Assembly (NCBI GenBank): GCA_023437285.1 | Contig: JAEZGP010000292.1 | Span: 1-8,732, forward strand | From: Actinomycetes bacterium | GTDB taxonomy: Bacteria; Actinomycetota; Actinomycetes; Mycobacteriales; Micromonosporaceae | Direction: 5' to 3' | DNA length: 8,732 nucleotides | Made by a program: the position numbers and the translations under genes | Notes under the pieces: generated by a model | Told to the model about the DNA's origin: nothing | The model's database searches: none | The model's input: the letters and a program-made list of their open reading frames with translations, nothing else | Shown here: one piece after another, positions 1 to 6,041 of the stretch | Layout of the letters: the number at the start of each line of letters is the position of its first letter | Numbering within the stretch: position 1 is the stretch's first letter

Positions 1-423
1 GCTCTGGGCCGCGGGATCGCCCCGCCGATCCTGACCGACCGTGGGCTCACCGCCGCGGTGACTGCCCTGGCCGCCCGGAGCACCGTCCCCGTATCGCTGG
101 ACATTCCGGACCTGCCGCGCCTCGACCCGGCCACCGAGCAGACCACGTACTTCGTGATCGCCGAGTCGCTGACGAACATCGCCAAGCACAGCCACGCCAG
201 CAGCTGCCGGGTCGCCCTGAACGTCGTCGACGACCGGATGGAGATCACGGTCACGGACGACGGGGTGGGCGGCGCTCACCCGGCGAAGGGCAGCGGCCTG
301 GCCGGCCTGGCCGACCGGGTCCACTCGGCCGGCGGCGAGCTCAACGTGGCCAGCCCGACGGGCGGTCCGACGACCATCTACGCTGTTGTTCCGTGCCTGC
401 GCAACGGAGCCTCCGGGTCGTAA
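1..423 (+). CDS. Sensor histidine kinase, C-terminal ATPase domain (5' truncated)
   Basis: This is the 3' end of a two-component sensor kinase that would autophosphorylate and pass phosphate to the regulator encoded next. The frame is open from base 1, starting ALGRGIAPPILTDRGL, so the true start lies upstream of the window and the GTG at 58 is only an internal valine. About 140 residues are visible. They carry an N box (ESLTNIAKHSHAS), a G1 box (DDGVGG) and a G2 box (GSGLAGLADRV), the order seen in HATPase_c domains of NarX/DesK-type kinases (HisKA_3 class). The phospho-accepting histidine and any sensor or membrane segments lie outside the window. The gene ends 31 bp inside the response regulator gene, implying one operon and translational coupling. 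The family assignment is secure; the signal is unknown. Confidence 0.93.
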   Translation, partial: ALGRGIAPPILTDRGLTAAVTALAARSTVPVSLDIPDLPRLDPATEQTTYFVIAESLTNIAKHSHASSCRVALNVVDDRMEITVTDDGVGGAHPAKGSGLAGLADRVHSAGGELNVASPTGGPTTIYAVVPCLRNGASGS

Positions 424-1055
424 TCGCCGATGACGCGGTCCTCCTGCGGGAGGGCCTCGTCCGGCTGCTGACCGAGAACGGTCACGAGGTCGTCGAGGTG
501 GTGGGCGACGGCCCCGCCCTGGTGCCGGCGGCCGGCGCCCACAAACCTGATGTGGCGATCGTGGACGTGCGGATGCCGCCCAGCTTCACCGACGAGGGCC
601 TGCGCGCCGCCGTGGCGGTGCGCGGTCAGCTGCCCGGCTGCCCCATCGTGGTGCTGTCCCAGTACGTCGAGCTGTCCTACGCCGACGACCTGCTGGCCGA
701 CCGCGCGGGCGCCATCGGCTACCTGCTCAAGGACCGGGTCGCCGACGTCGCGGATTTCCTCGACACGCTCCAGCGGGTGTCCGCCGGGGCCACCGTGCTC
801 GACCCCGAGGTCGTGTCGCAGCTGTTCGTCCGCCGCCGCGACCGCGACCCGCTCGCCGCGCTGACCGCCCGCGAGCGGGAGGTGCTCTCCCTCATGGCGC
901 AGGGCCGGTCCAACACGGCGATCGCCCGCGAGCTGGTCGTCACCGAGGGCGCGGTCGAGAAGCACGTGACGAACATCTTCACCAAGCTCGACCTGCCCCG
1001 CGACGACGAGCAGCACCGCCGCGTGCTGGCCGTGCTCACCTACCTACGCTCGTAG
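393..1055 (+). CDS. NarL/FixJ-family response regulator
   Basis: A 220-residue DNA-binding response regulator, probably the cognate partner of the upstream kinase. The receiver domain (about 7-125) shows the acidic pair D13/D14, the likely phospho-acceptor D58 in VDVRMPP, S89 in VVLSQ and the conserved lysine K113 in LLKDR. A LuxR-type helix-turn-helix follows (about 155-205): LTAREREVLSLMAQGRSNTA, then a recognition helix around TEGAVEKHVTNIFTKLDL. Length and domain order are normal. I chose the GTG at 393 because it leaves a short lead (MPAQRSLRVVIADD) into the receiver and no other start is near. No clear Shine-Dalgarno precedes it, consistent with coupling to the overlapping kinase gene. 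The stop overlaps the convergent phosphotransferase gene by 12 bp. Target genes cannot be read from the sequence. Confidence 0.95.
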   Translation: MPAQRSLRVVIADDAVLLREGLVRLLTENGHEVVEVVGDGPALVPAAGAHKPDVAIVDVRMPPSFTDEGLRAAVAVRGQLPGCPIVVLSQYVELSYADDLLADRAGAIGYLLKDRVADVADFLDTLQRVSAGATVLDPEVVSQLFVRRRDRDPLAALTAREREVLSLMAQGRSNTAIARELVVTEGAVEKHVTNIFTKLDLPRDDEQHRRVLAVLTYLRS

Positions 1056-2069
1056 CCGCTCGAGCTCGCCGCTCAGGACCTCTGCGTAGTAGTCATACTG
1101 ACCTGGGTTGTCGTCGCGGGTGACGCCCCGGCTGGGCAGCTCTACGTTCATGAGCAGGTACAGGTGCATCCGGTAGAGGCCGAGCCGCAGCCGCGCGCTG
1201 TCGTCGAACACGAACGGACCGTACCCGCGTACGAACGGATTGTCCGGCTCGTCCTCGATATGCCGGAAGATGGCCGGCGAAACGAAGTCGAAGAGCGGGT
1301 CGCCCCATAGGTAACGCTCGCCGTCCACCACGCCGGTGAGGCGCAGCGTGCCGCTGTCGTCCGGCGCGGCGAGCACGTTGCCGTTCCAGCAGTCGAGCTG
1401 CACCAGCGCTGGCCGGATCACCTGTGCGAGCACCTCCGTGTGCCGGCGCACGGCCGCCCTGAAGTCGTCGGGCGGCGCGGGCAGCTTGATATCCCAGTCG
1501 ACGGCATCGGCCAGCAGGTCGTCGACGAGTCCAGCGAACGCCTCAGGCCAGGTGGCGGCCGACGTACGGCCGCCGTCGTACCCGAACCGGCTGCCCGTGA
1601 TCCGGTGCAGCTCGGCGACCATCGTGCCGAACTCCTCGTGCGCGGGGCCGTCGCCGTCGAACGCCTCGTGGCCCATCCGCCCTGCCGCCTCGGCATGATG
1701 GGCGAGCGGCTGGCCGGGCAGCATGGTCATGAACAGCCAGTCGCCGTCCAGCACGGCCGGGTCGCGGTCGTGGGCGAGCACCCGTGGCACCTTGAGGTGC
1801 GGGGCCCGCTCCGCGACCAGCCGGTAGTAGCGCGCCTCGGCGCCAAGCAGGTCGCGCTCGTACCGCAGCAGTCTTACGTGCGCGGGCGGCGACGTCTTGA
1901 GGACGACCGTACGTCCGTCGCCGAGGCGTACCCACCACACCGCCGCGAACCCGCCGCCGGACAGCGGACCGCAATCGACGACGCGCATCCCGTCGCCGAA
2001 GGACGCGCGGGTGAGCGACTCGATGTCCGCCGGGGTTAGGGTGCGCTGCGTCGGACTGGGGGTGACCAC
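1044..2069 (-). CDS. APH-family (aminoglycoside phosphotransferase-like) kinase
   Basis: A 341-residue soluble protein of the APH/choline-kinase-like superfamily, which transfers the ATP gamma-phosphate to a small-molecule hydroxyl. Visible parts are a glycine-rich loop LSGGGFAAVWWV (36-47), a candidate ATP-binding lysine in VVLKTS (K58), an EARYYRL helix (78-84), the catalytic-loop segment ALVQLDCWNGNVLA (D226, N231) and a metal-binding segment VVDGERYLWGDPLFDF (D249). Most relatives carry His two residues before the catalytic Asp (HxD); here it is Gln224, which is unusual. The substrate cannot be deduced, and the many APH homologues in actinobacteria are often not resistance enzymes. The GTG at 2067-2069 is chosen because an in-frame TAA lies 9 bases (three codons) further upstream and the next Met is at residue 28. 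The stop falls inside the response regulator gene on the other strand. Confidence 0.85.
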   Translation of the reverse strand: MVTPSPTQRTLTPADIESLTRASFGDGMRVVDCGPLSGGGFAAVWWVRLGDGRTVVLKTSPPAHVRLLRYERDLLGAEARYYRLVAERAPHLKVPRVLAHDRDPAVLDGDWLFMTMLPGQPLAHHAEAAGRMGHEAFDGDGPAHEEFGTMVAELHRITGSRFGYDGGRTSAATWPEAFAGLVDDLLADAVDWDIKLPAPPDDFRAAVRRHTEVLAQVIRPALVQLDCWNGNVLAAPDDSGTLRLTGVVDGERYLWGDPLFDFVSPAIFRHIEDEPDNPFVRGYGPFVFDDSARLRLGLYRMHLYLLMNVELPSRGVTRDDNPGQYDYYAEVLSGELERLRA

Positions 2070-2077
2070 CGCGCCAC

Positions 2078-2115
2078 ATTAAAGGATTATTGGCCGTTCT
2101 GCAGCAGGCGTCCGA
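2078..2115 (-). promoter_or_regulatory. Candidate promoter of the APH-family gene
   Basis: On the minus strand, just before the GTG start, there is a small AT-rich patch in otherwise GC-rich DNA. It contains AATAAT (2086-2091) and TTTAAT (2078-2083), each 5 of 6 to the bacterial -10 consensus. CGGACG lies 17 bp upstream of AATAAT and is only a 3/6 match to a -35 box. Either -10 would give a very short or nearly absent leader before the GTG at 2069, which agrees with the lack of a clear ribosome binding site there. Judged by eye only. Confidence 0.35.
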
Positions 2116-2179
2116 CCACGCTGGGTGACGGTAACTGAGCGTGCTCGTAACACCGACGGGTCCCCACCCTTCTCGCCGT

Positions 2180-2292
2180 CCTTTGCTCTGCTTACTCAGA
2201 GGAAGCGGTCGCTGAGCAGCGGGGCTCTCGGCGGCCAAGATCGGCGTCCGTCACTCACCGTTACTGATGCCTATATGTAAGCAGAGCAAAGG
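2180..2292. repeat. Perfect 16-bp inverted repeat with 81-bp spacer
   Basis: CCTTTGCTCTGCTTAC at 2180-2195 is the exact reverse complement of GTAAGCAGAGCAAAGG at 2277-2292. A further 6-bp complement (CCACCC at 2164-2169, GGGTGG at 2298-2303) lies outside. The arms can also form local hairpins: CTCTG/CAGAG (2186-2190 with 2197-2201), and AAGGGC/GCCCTT (2289-2294 with 2308-2313). The element sits between the divergent APH-family and sigma factor genes. It could be an operator pair, a regulatory RNA structure or a small mobile or repeated element. I see no target-site duplication at its edges. Confidence 0.75.
2250..2277 (+). promoter_or_regulatory. Weak candidate promoter toward the sigma factor gene
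   Basis: GTCACT (2250-2255, 3/6 to TTGACA) and TATATG (2272-2277, 4/6 to TATAAT) are spaced by 16 bp and point toward the ECF sigma factor gene. The predicted start of transcription would fall inside the right arm of the inverted repeat, about 180 nt before the sigma factor start codon. The match is poor. An ECF-type autoregulated promoter with a different consensus is equally possible and I could not identify one. Confidence 0.2.
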
Positions 2293-2450
2293 GCTGGGGG
2301 TGGCGCGGCCCTTCACGGCGAGTGCGTGACGTTGCGTTAGATCCGCTGGACGGCGAGGGGCGGATGCCGCGTTGAGGAGGGCAGGTGGGTGGCGGCCGGA
2401 CCGTCGGGTCACCCCAACCTTCGGACGTCGCCATTGCGTTTCAGGTGTCG

Positions 2451-2459
2451 AGGGAGGTG
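2451..2459 (+). promoter_or_regulatory. Shine-Dalgarno site deciding the sigma factor start
   Basis: AGGGAGGTG lies a few bases before the GTG at 2463, with ideal spacing. The alternative GTG at 2385 would add 26 residues with no family resemblance before the typical SigE-like opening MDPYDGFDEFVAARS. Confidence 0.8.
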
Positions 2460-2462
2460 TCC

Positions 2463-2972
2463 GTGGACCCGTACGACGGTTTTGACGAGTTCGTCGCCGC
2501 GCGCAGCGCCGCACTGTCGCGCACCGCGTTCCTGCTTACCGGCGACCATCACCTGGCACAGGACCTGCTCCAGGTCGCCCTGTCGCGGGTGGCCGACCGC
2601 TGGAGGCGACTCCGCGACGGGGCTCCTGACGCGTATGCGCGCCGGATCATGGTGAACGAGCTGACGTCGTGGCGCCGCCGGCGCCGCTACCACGAGCGAC
2701 CGGTTGAGGCTGTGGCTGAGGATCCGGCACCGGAGGACTGGCCATCGGCCGTGATACGCCGGGTTGTGATCGGCCGGGCGTTGGCCCGGCTGACCCCGAA
2801 GCAGCGGGCGGTCCTCGTCCTGCGCTTCTATGAGGACTTGAGTGAGGCCGCGACCGCCGAGGCACTTGGCTGCTCGCTCGGCACCGTGAAGTCCCAGACT
2901 CACCAGGCGCTGTCCCGCCTCCGCGTGGTGGCGCCGGAATTGGCCGATTTCGCGGCGAGCCGGGGGAGGTAG
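2463..2972 (+). CDS. ECF RNA polymerase sigma factor, SigE family
   Basis: A 169-residue extracytoplasmic-function sigma factor that would redirect RNA polymerase to a small regulon. Region 2 (about 8-75) includes ARSAALSRTAFLLTGD and the core-binding stretch DLLQVALSRVADRW. After a short acidic linker, region 4 (about 103-155) shows RALARLTPKQRAVLVLRFYE followed by the helix-turn-helix EALGCSLGTVKSQTHQAL. This layout and the MDPYDGFDEFV opening are typical of the actinobacterial SigE family (TIGR02983-like). I use GTG 2463 because of the strong Shine-Dalgarno. The next gene starts 4 bp after the stop, so the two are one operon and the downstream product is the natural candidate for a regulator of this sigma factor. 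The stimulus and target promoters are unknown. Confidence 0.92.
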   Translation: MDPYDGFDEFVAARSAALSRTAFLLTGDHHLAQDLLQVALSRVADRWRRLRDGAPDAYARRIMVNELTSWRRRRRYHERPVEAVAEDPAPEDWPSAVIRRVVIGRALARLTPKQRAVLVLRFYEDLSEAATAEALGCSLGTVKSQTHQALSRLRVVAPELADFAASRGR

Positions 2973-2976
2973 GAGC

Positions 2977-4212
2977 ATGACCGCGCAGCTCAAGGACCTA
3001 CTGATCGAGTACGCCGAGCAAGCGTACGTGTACGACGTGCGCGCAGCCGCGCTGACCGCCGCGCGCAAGCGCCGTACGGGTCGTCGGCTCGCAGCGACCG
3101 CCGTAGCGCTCGCCGTGCTGGCGGCGGCCGGTGGCAGCTACGCGCTGCCCGGGCGCTTTGCCACCAGCAGCCCACCCGGGACCCCTGTGCCGTCGCCCAC
3201 CTCCGACACCCTCGACCTTCCGGCGTCGATCGTGCCCCAGCCGGAGGCCCAGAAGCTCCCTACCGGCAAGGGTGTGGGCCGTGGTGTACGCGTCTACCGG
3301 TTCTCGGCCGATCCGGACGCCATTTCCAGCCTGAATACTTACCTGGCAACCGCGGATGGCAGCCATTACCGGGTTGACGCGAGTTACGAGTACAGATTGT
3401 CGCCCGATGGGCGGTGGCTGGTCGGGAGCCGAGGGAATACGAGTTGGGTCGGCGATACGGTGCTGTACGACCTCTCGTCGGGGCGGTCCGTCACGATGGC
3501 CGGGAAAATGATCACCTGGTCGGCGGACAGCCGGTGGTTGGCGGTCGACCGGGTCAAGGATGCTGAGCGCAGCGAGCAGCCCGGACTGGTCGCGATCATT
3601 GATACACAGGAGCTGACCGGCCCGCCGAAGTACCTGAACCTCCGGTCGTTGCGCGGCTACCGGTTCATGGGAGTCACCGCCGAGGGCGACATTGCGCTGA
3701 CCAGAAATGCCATGAATCACGCAGTTCGGATCCTCGTGGTAGATCGGCTTACGGGCAAGCCGGGCCGGGAGTTCAGCGTGGACCTGACGGACTCGTTGAC
3801 CGCCAAAGAGTTGAGCGACCTTGCCTACCAATGGAGGCAGGACAGCAACCTCGGAGCTGGTCCCGAGGGAACCTTCACCTTCACCCAGGACGGGCTGCTG
3901 TATCTGCAGATTCTGACGACAAAGGCCCCTGGCTCCGGTCCCGCGGAGTCTGGTGACGTGCTCGTTATCGATCTCGCGGCGCAGCGTGTCCGCGAGCGGA
4001 TCAAGCTTCCTCCGTCGATCCAGTCAAAGGACCATCGTGAGTACTGGTTGCTGCGTCAGGTGCTGCCCCAAGGCCTGCTGCTCACCCACTTCTCGACGGA
4101 GCGCCGGAAGTACTCCGTGGGGTACATCGCGTCGTTCGACCTGTACGAGCCGGCGACCGGCGTGCTGCGGGTGGTGACCGACCTGAGCGCGCTGAGCCCG
4201 CCCGTGCGGTGA
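2977..4212 (+). CDS. Single-pass membrane protein with probable extracytoplasmic beta-propeller, sigma-factor partner
   Basis: A 411-residue protein with a short basic cytoplasmic N-terminus (1-37), one hydrophobic segment (about 38-56, AATAVALAVLAAAGGSYAL), a Pro/Ser/Thr-rich stalk (about 60-95), then a long exterior domain. Two TolB/WD40-like blades are visible (LSPDGRWLVG at 141-150, WSADSRWLAV at 181-190), suggesting a beta-propeller. The ATG has a strong Shine-Dalgarno overlapping the sigma factor stop. Context suggests an anti-sigma or sensory role. However, the cytoplasmic part is much shorter than a usual anti-sigma domain, has no HxxxCxxC zinc motif, and the whole protein contains no cysteine. 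Codon use is less GC-biased than its neighbours (AGA arginines at 140 and 243, several AAT, ATT and AAA codons). The gene is certain; the function is inferred. Confidence 0.8.
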   Translation: MTAQLKDLLIEYAEQAYVYDVRAAALTAARKRRTGRRLAATAVALAVLAAAGGSYALPGRFATSSPPGTPVPSPTSDTLDLPASIVPQPEAQKLPTGKGVGRGVRVYRFSADPDAISSLNTYLATADGSHYRVDASYEYRLSPDGRWLVGSRGNTSWVGDTVLYDLSSGRSVTMAGKMITWSADSRWLAVDRVKDAERSEQPGLVAIIDTQELTGPPKYLNLRSLRGYRFMGVTAEGDIALTRNAMNHAVRILVVDRLTGKPGREFSVDLTDSLTAKELSDLAYQWRQDSNLGAGPEGTFTFTQDGLLYLQILTTKAPGSGPAESGDVLVIDLAAQRVRERIKLPPSIQSKDHREYWLLRQVLPQGLLLTHFSTERRKYSVGYIASFDLYEPATGVLRVVTDLSALSPPVR

Positions 4213-4224
4213 AATAGACCACGC

Positions 4225-4260
4225 TCGACTCGCGGTAGCCGTCTGGCTACTGTGGAGGCT
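4225..4260 (+). promoter_or_regulatory. Candidate promoter of the ABC/PLP-enzyme operon
   Basis: TCGACT (4225-4230, 4/6 to TTGACA) and TACTGT (4248-4253, fits TANNNT) are separated by exactly 17 bp. A start site 7 bases after the -10 would fall at about 4260, the first base of the TTG start codon, implying a leaderless or nearly leaderless mRNA. This would explain why GGAGG at 4254-4258 sits too close to the TTG to act as a normal Shine-Dalgarno. Confidence 0.4.
4231..4254 (+). terminator. Hairpin after the sigma operon, abutting the ABC gene start
   Basis: GTAGCC (4235-4240) and GGCTAC (4245-4250) form a perfect 6-bp stem around the loop GTCT. Four more outer pairs (two of them G-U) extend it to 10 bp. 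No U-tract follows, so it is at best an atypical terminator for the sigma operon. Its right side overlaps the candidate -10 box and touches the GGAGG before the ABC gene, so it may instead act on expression of the transporter. Confidence 0.4.
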
Positions 4261-6041
4261 TGAGTCTGCAGGGGGAAGCGACGCGCTCGGGCGTACGGAT
4301 CGACGCGATCGCTGTGGGCCAGACGGTCCACGGCGGGCGCCGGACCGTCGTCGATGTCTCGCTGGCTGTCGAGCCGGGCGAGGTCCTCGCCATCATCGGC
4401 GGCAGCGGGGCCGGCAAGACGACCCTGCTGGAGGTGCTCGCGGGGGTACGGGCGCCGGCCAGCGGGCGGGTGCTCGTCGACGGCGCGGCGCGGGCCGCGG
4501 TGCTCGACCAGGTCGGGTACGTGCCGCAGGACGACATCATCCACCGGGAGCTGCCGGTGGTACGGACCGTCGAGTACGCGGCCCGGCTGCGGTTGCCCGC
4601 CGGGACGCCCGACGACGTGTCGCGGCGGCGGGCCGAGGAGGTCGTCGACGCGCTCGGGCTCGGTGACCGGGCGGAACAGCGGGTCGGGTTCCTCAGCGGC
4701 GGCGAACGCAAGCGGGTCAGCATCGCCGTCGAGTTGCTCACTCGGCCGCGCGCGCTGTTCCTGGACGAGCCGACGTCCGGGCTCGACCCGGCGACCGGGG
4801 CCGGTCTCCTGCGGCTGCTGCGGCGCCTCGCCGACGACGGTACGACCGTCGTGTTCACCACGCACAGCCCTGCCGACGTCGAGCTGTGCGACCGGGTGGC
4901 GGTGCTGGCCCCGGACGGGCGCCTCGCCTTCGCAGGACGGCCAGACGACGCCCTGCGCCATTTCGGCGTCGAGCACGTCTGGCAGATCTACGAGCGCCTC
5001 GCGGACCACCGGGCCGAGCCAGCCCTTGCGGCCGGGGAACCGACGCCCGCGGTGGGGGAACCGGTGTTCGCGGTGGGGGAGCCGGTATCCACGGACCACG
5101 CGACCCGGCCAGCATCGCTGGGGCACGGGCCGTCGGGGGACGGGGCGCCGGAGGTTGGACCGTTGGGGCACGGGCCGGCGGGGGACAGAGCACCGGGGAG
5201 TAGGGCGCCGGGGGCGGTTCGGCAGTGGTGGGTGTTGACCGCGCGGACGTTCGACATCCTGCGGCGCAACAAGCTCACGCTGGCGATCCTGCTCGGGTCG
5301 CCCGTACTCATTCTTGGCATGTTCGTCATGCTGTTTCGTGCCGACGCGTTCGACTTCGCCGCGCCGGACCCGGGCACCACCGCGATGATCCTGTTTTGGA
5401 TCGCGTTCGGCGGGTTCTTCTTCGGCGTGACGTACGGGCTGCTGGCGATCGTGGCCGAGCTGGCCATCCTGCGCCGCGAGCGGCTGTCGGGGCTGCGGCT
5501 CGGGCCGTACGTGCTGGCCAAGGTCACCGTCCTGCTGCCGCTGCTGGCGGCCGTGGACGCCGCGCTGCTCGGGGTCCTGCGGCTGCTGCGCCGGCTGCCC
5601 GCCCTGCCGGCCGCCGACTTCGGCGCGCTGTACCTGACGCTCGTGCTGACCTCGGCCGCCGCCCTGGGCCTGGGCCTGCTCTGCTCGGCGGCCGTCAACG
5701 ACCCGTCGCAGGCGACCCTCATGCTGCCCGTCGTCTGCTTCCCCCAGGTGCTGTTCGTCGGGGCGGTCCTGCCCGTACCGGTGATGGCCGACGTGGGGCG
5801 CTGGTTCAGCTACGCCATGTCCAACCGGTGGGCCTTCGAGGCGCTCGGGCACAGCGCCGGCATCGAGCCGCTGTGGCGCGACGGTGGTTCGCCGCTCGGG
5901 CCGCCGCTGCTGGCCAGCTACGGCGACAGTTTCGCCCGGCCGGTGTGGCAGAACTGGACGATCCTCGCCGGGTTCACGGCGTTCTTCTTCGCCGTCACGG
6001 TGCTTGTCCTCGTCCGCCGCTGTGCCCCACGCCGCCGATGA
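4260..6041 (+). CDS. ABC half-transporter: ATPase fused to ABC-2 permease (ABCG-like order)
   Basis: A 593-residue membrane transporter, probably an exporter working as a dimer. The N-terminal ATPase has Walker A GGSGAGKTT (47-55), Q-loop Q90, signature LSGGERKR (145-152), Walker B ALFLDEPTSGLDP (165-177) and switch H202. A long Pro/Gly-rich linker (about 250-320) contains two kinds of imperfect tandem repeat. The C-terminal half is an ABC-2-type permease with about six membrane segments (near 340-360, 375-395, 420-440, 455-477, 485-508 and 566-586). Domain order and motifs resemble ABCG/White-type proteins; the substrate is unknown. The start is uncertain. TTG 4260 matches a possible leaderless transcript. 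CTG 4266 would be 7 nt after GGAGG, and GTG 4314 is also possible. The stop overlaps the next ATG (ATGA), so the two genes are translationally coupled. Confidence 0.92.
   Translation: MSLQGEATRSGVRIDAIAVGQTVHGGRRTVVDVSLAVEPGEVLAIIGGSGAGKTTLLEVLAGVRAPASGRVLVDGAARAAVLDQVGYVPQDDIIHRELPVVRTVEYAARLRLPAGTPDDVSRRRAEEVVDALGLGDRAEQRVGFLSGGERKRVSIAVELLTRPRALFLDEPTSGLDPATGAGLLRLLRRLADDGTTVVFTTHSPADVELCDRVAVLAPDGRLAFAGRPDDALRHFGVEHVWQIYERLADHRAEPALAAGEPTPAVGEPVFAVGEPVSTDHATRPASLGHGPSGDGAPEVGPLGHGPAGDRAPGSRAPGAVRQWWVLTARTFDILRRNKLTLAILLGSPVLILGMFVMLFRADAFDFAAPDPGTTAMILFWIAFGGFFFGVTYGLLAIVAELAILRRERLSGLRLGPYVLAKVTVLLPLLAAVDAALLGVLRLLRRLPALPAADFGALYLTLVLTSAAALGLGLLCSAAVNDPSQATLMLPVVCFPQVLFVGAVLPVPVMADVGRWFSYAMSNRWAFEALGHSAGIEPLWRDGGSPLGPPLLASYGDSFARPVWQNWTILAGFTAFFFAVTVLVLVRRCAPRRR
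5028..5090 (+). repeat. Three 21-bp in-frame tandem repeats in the ABC linker
   Basis: Three consecutive 21-bp units (5028-5048, 5049-5069, 5070-5090) encode AAGEPTP, AVGEPVF and AVGEPVS, residues 257-277 of the transporter. Units two and three are nearly identical in DNA (GCGGTGGGGGA-CCGGT core). Being multiples of three, such repeats can expand or contract without breaking the frame. Confidence 0.8.
5118..5207 (+). repeat. Two 45-bp in-frame imperfect repeats in the ABC linker
   Basis: A 45-bp period runs from 5118 and from 5163, encoding LGHGPSGDGAPEVGP and then LGHGPAGDRAPGSRA (residues 287-316). The DNA core TGGGGCACGGGCCG is identical in both copies, followed by a closely similar tract. 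It lies just before the first membrane segment of the permease half. Confidence 0.75.

Larger units (their letters stand above)
2070..2462. other. Non-coding divergent intergenic region
   Basis: This roughly 390-bp stretch separates the minus-strand APH-family gene from the plus-strand sigma factor gene. It holds the candidate promoters and the inverted repeat listed separately. From about 2314 to 2445 I see no further convincing signal and no credible small ORF. The reading frame that runs through it from 2385 is the in-frame upstream extension of the sigma factor gene, which I reject in favour of the start at 2463. Confidence 0.7.

Noticed and set aside
378..1016. Minus-strand 212-codon frame opposite the response regulator
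   Set aside because: It is antisense to a textbook response regulator, and its translation is Gly/His/Val-rich without a domain.
1440..2039. Plus-strand 199-codon frame opposite the APH-family gene
   Set aside because: It is a shadow of the real minus-strand gene, with a biased composition and no motif.
2127..2267. Near-repeat ACGGTAACTGA / ACCGTTACTGA
   Set aside because: It is only 11 bp with two mismatches, too short to separate from chance without a genome-wide count.
2152..2421. Similar GC-rich strings CCGACGGGTCCCCACCC and CCGTCGGGTCACCCCAACC
   Set aside because: The similarity needs gaps and involves low-complexity C/G runs, so it is likely chance in this composition.
2385..2462. 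Longer N-terminus for the sigma factor from GTG 2385
   Set aside because: The added residues do not resemble the family, and a strong Shine-Dalgarno (2451-2459) serves the GTG at 2463.
4056..5852. Long minus-strand open frame (598 codons) opposite the ABC gene
   Set aside because: It is antisense to a clear ABC transporter. Its translation is low-complexity (Arg/Pro/Gln/His/Gly-rich) with no domain, as expected from GC-biased codons on the opposite strand.
5225..6037. Upstream in-frame extension of the PLP-enzyme frame (741 codons in total)
   Set aside because: This part reads through the permease region in another frame and gives Arg/Ala/Gly-rich nonsense. The family-like protein begins at ATG 6038.
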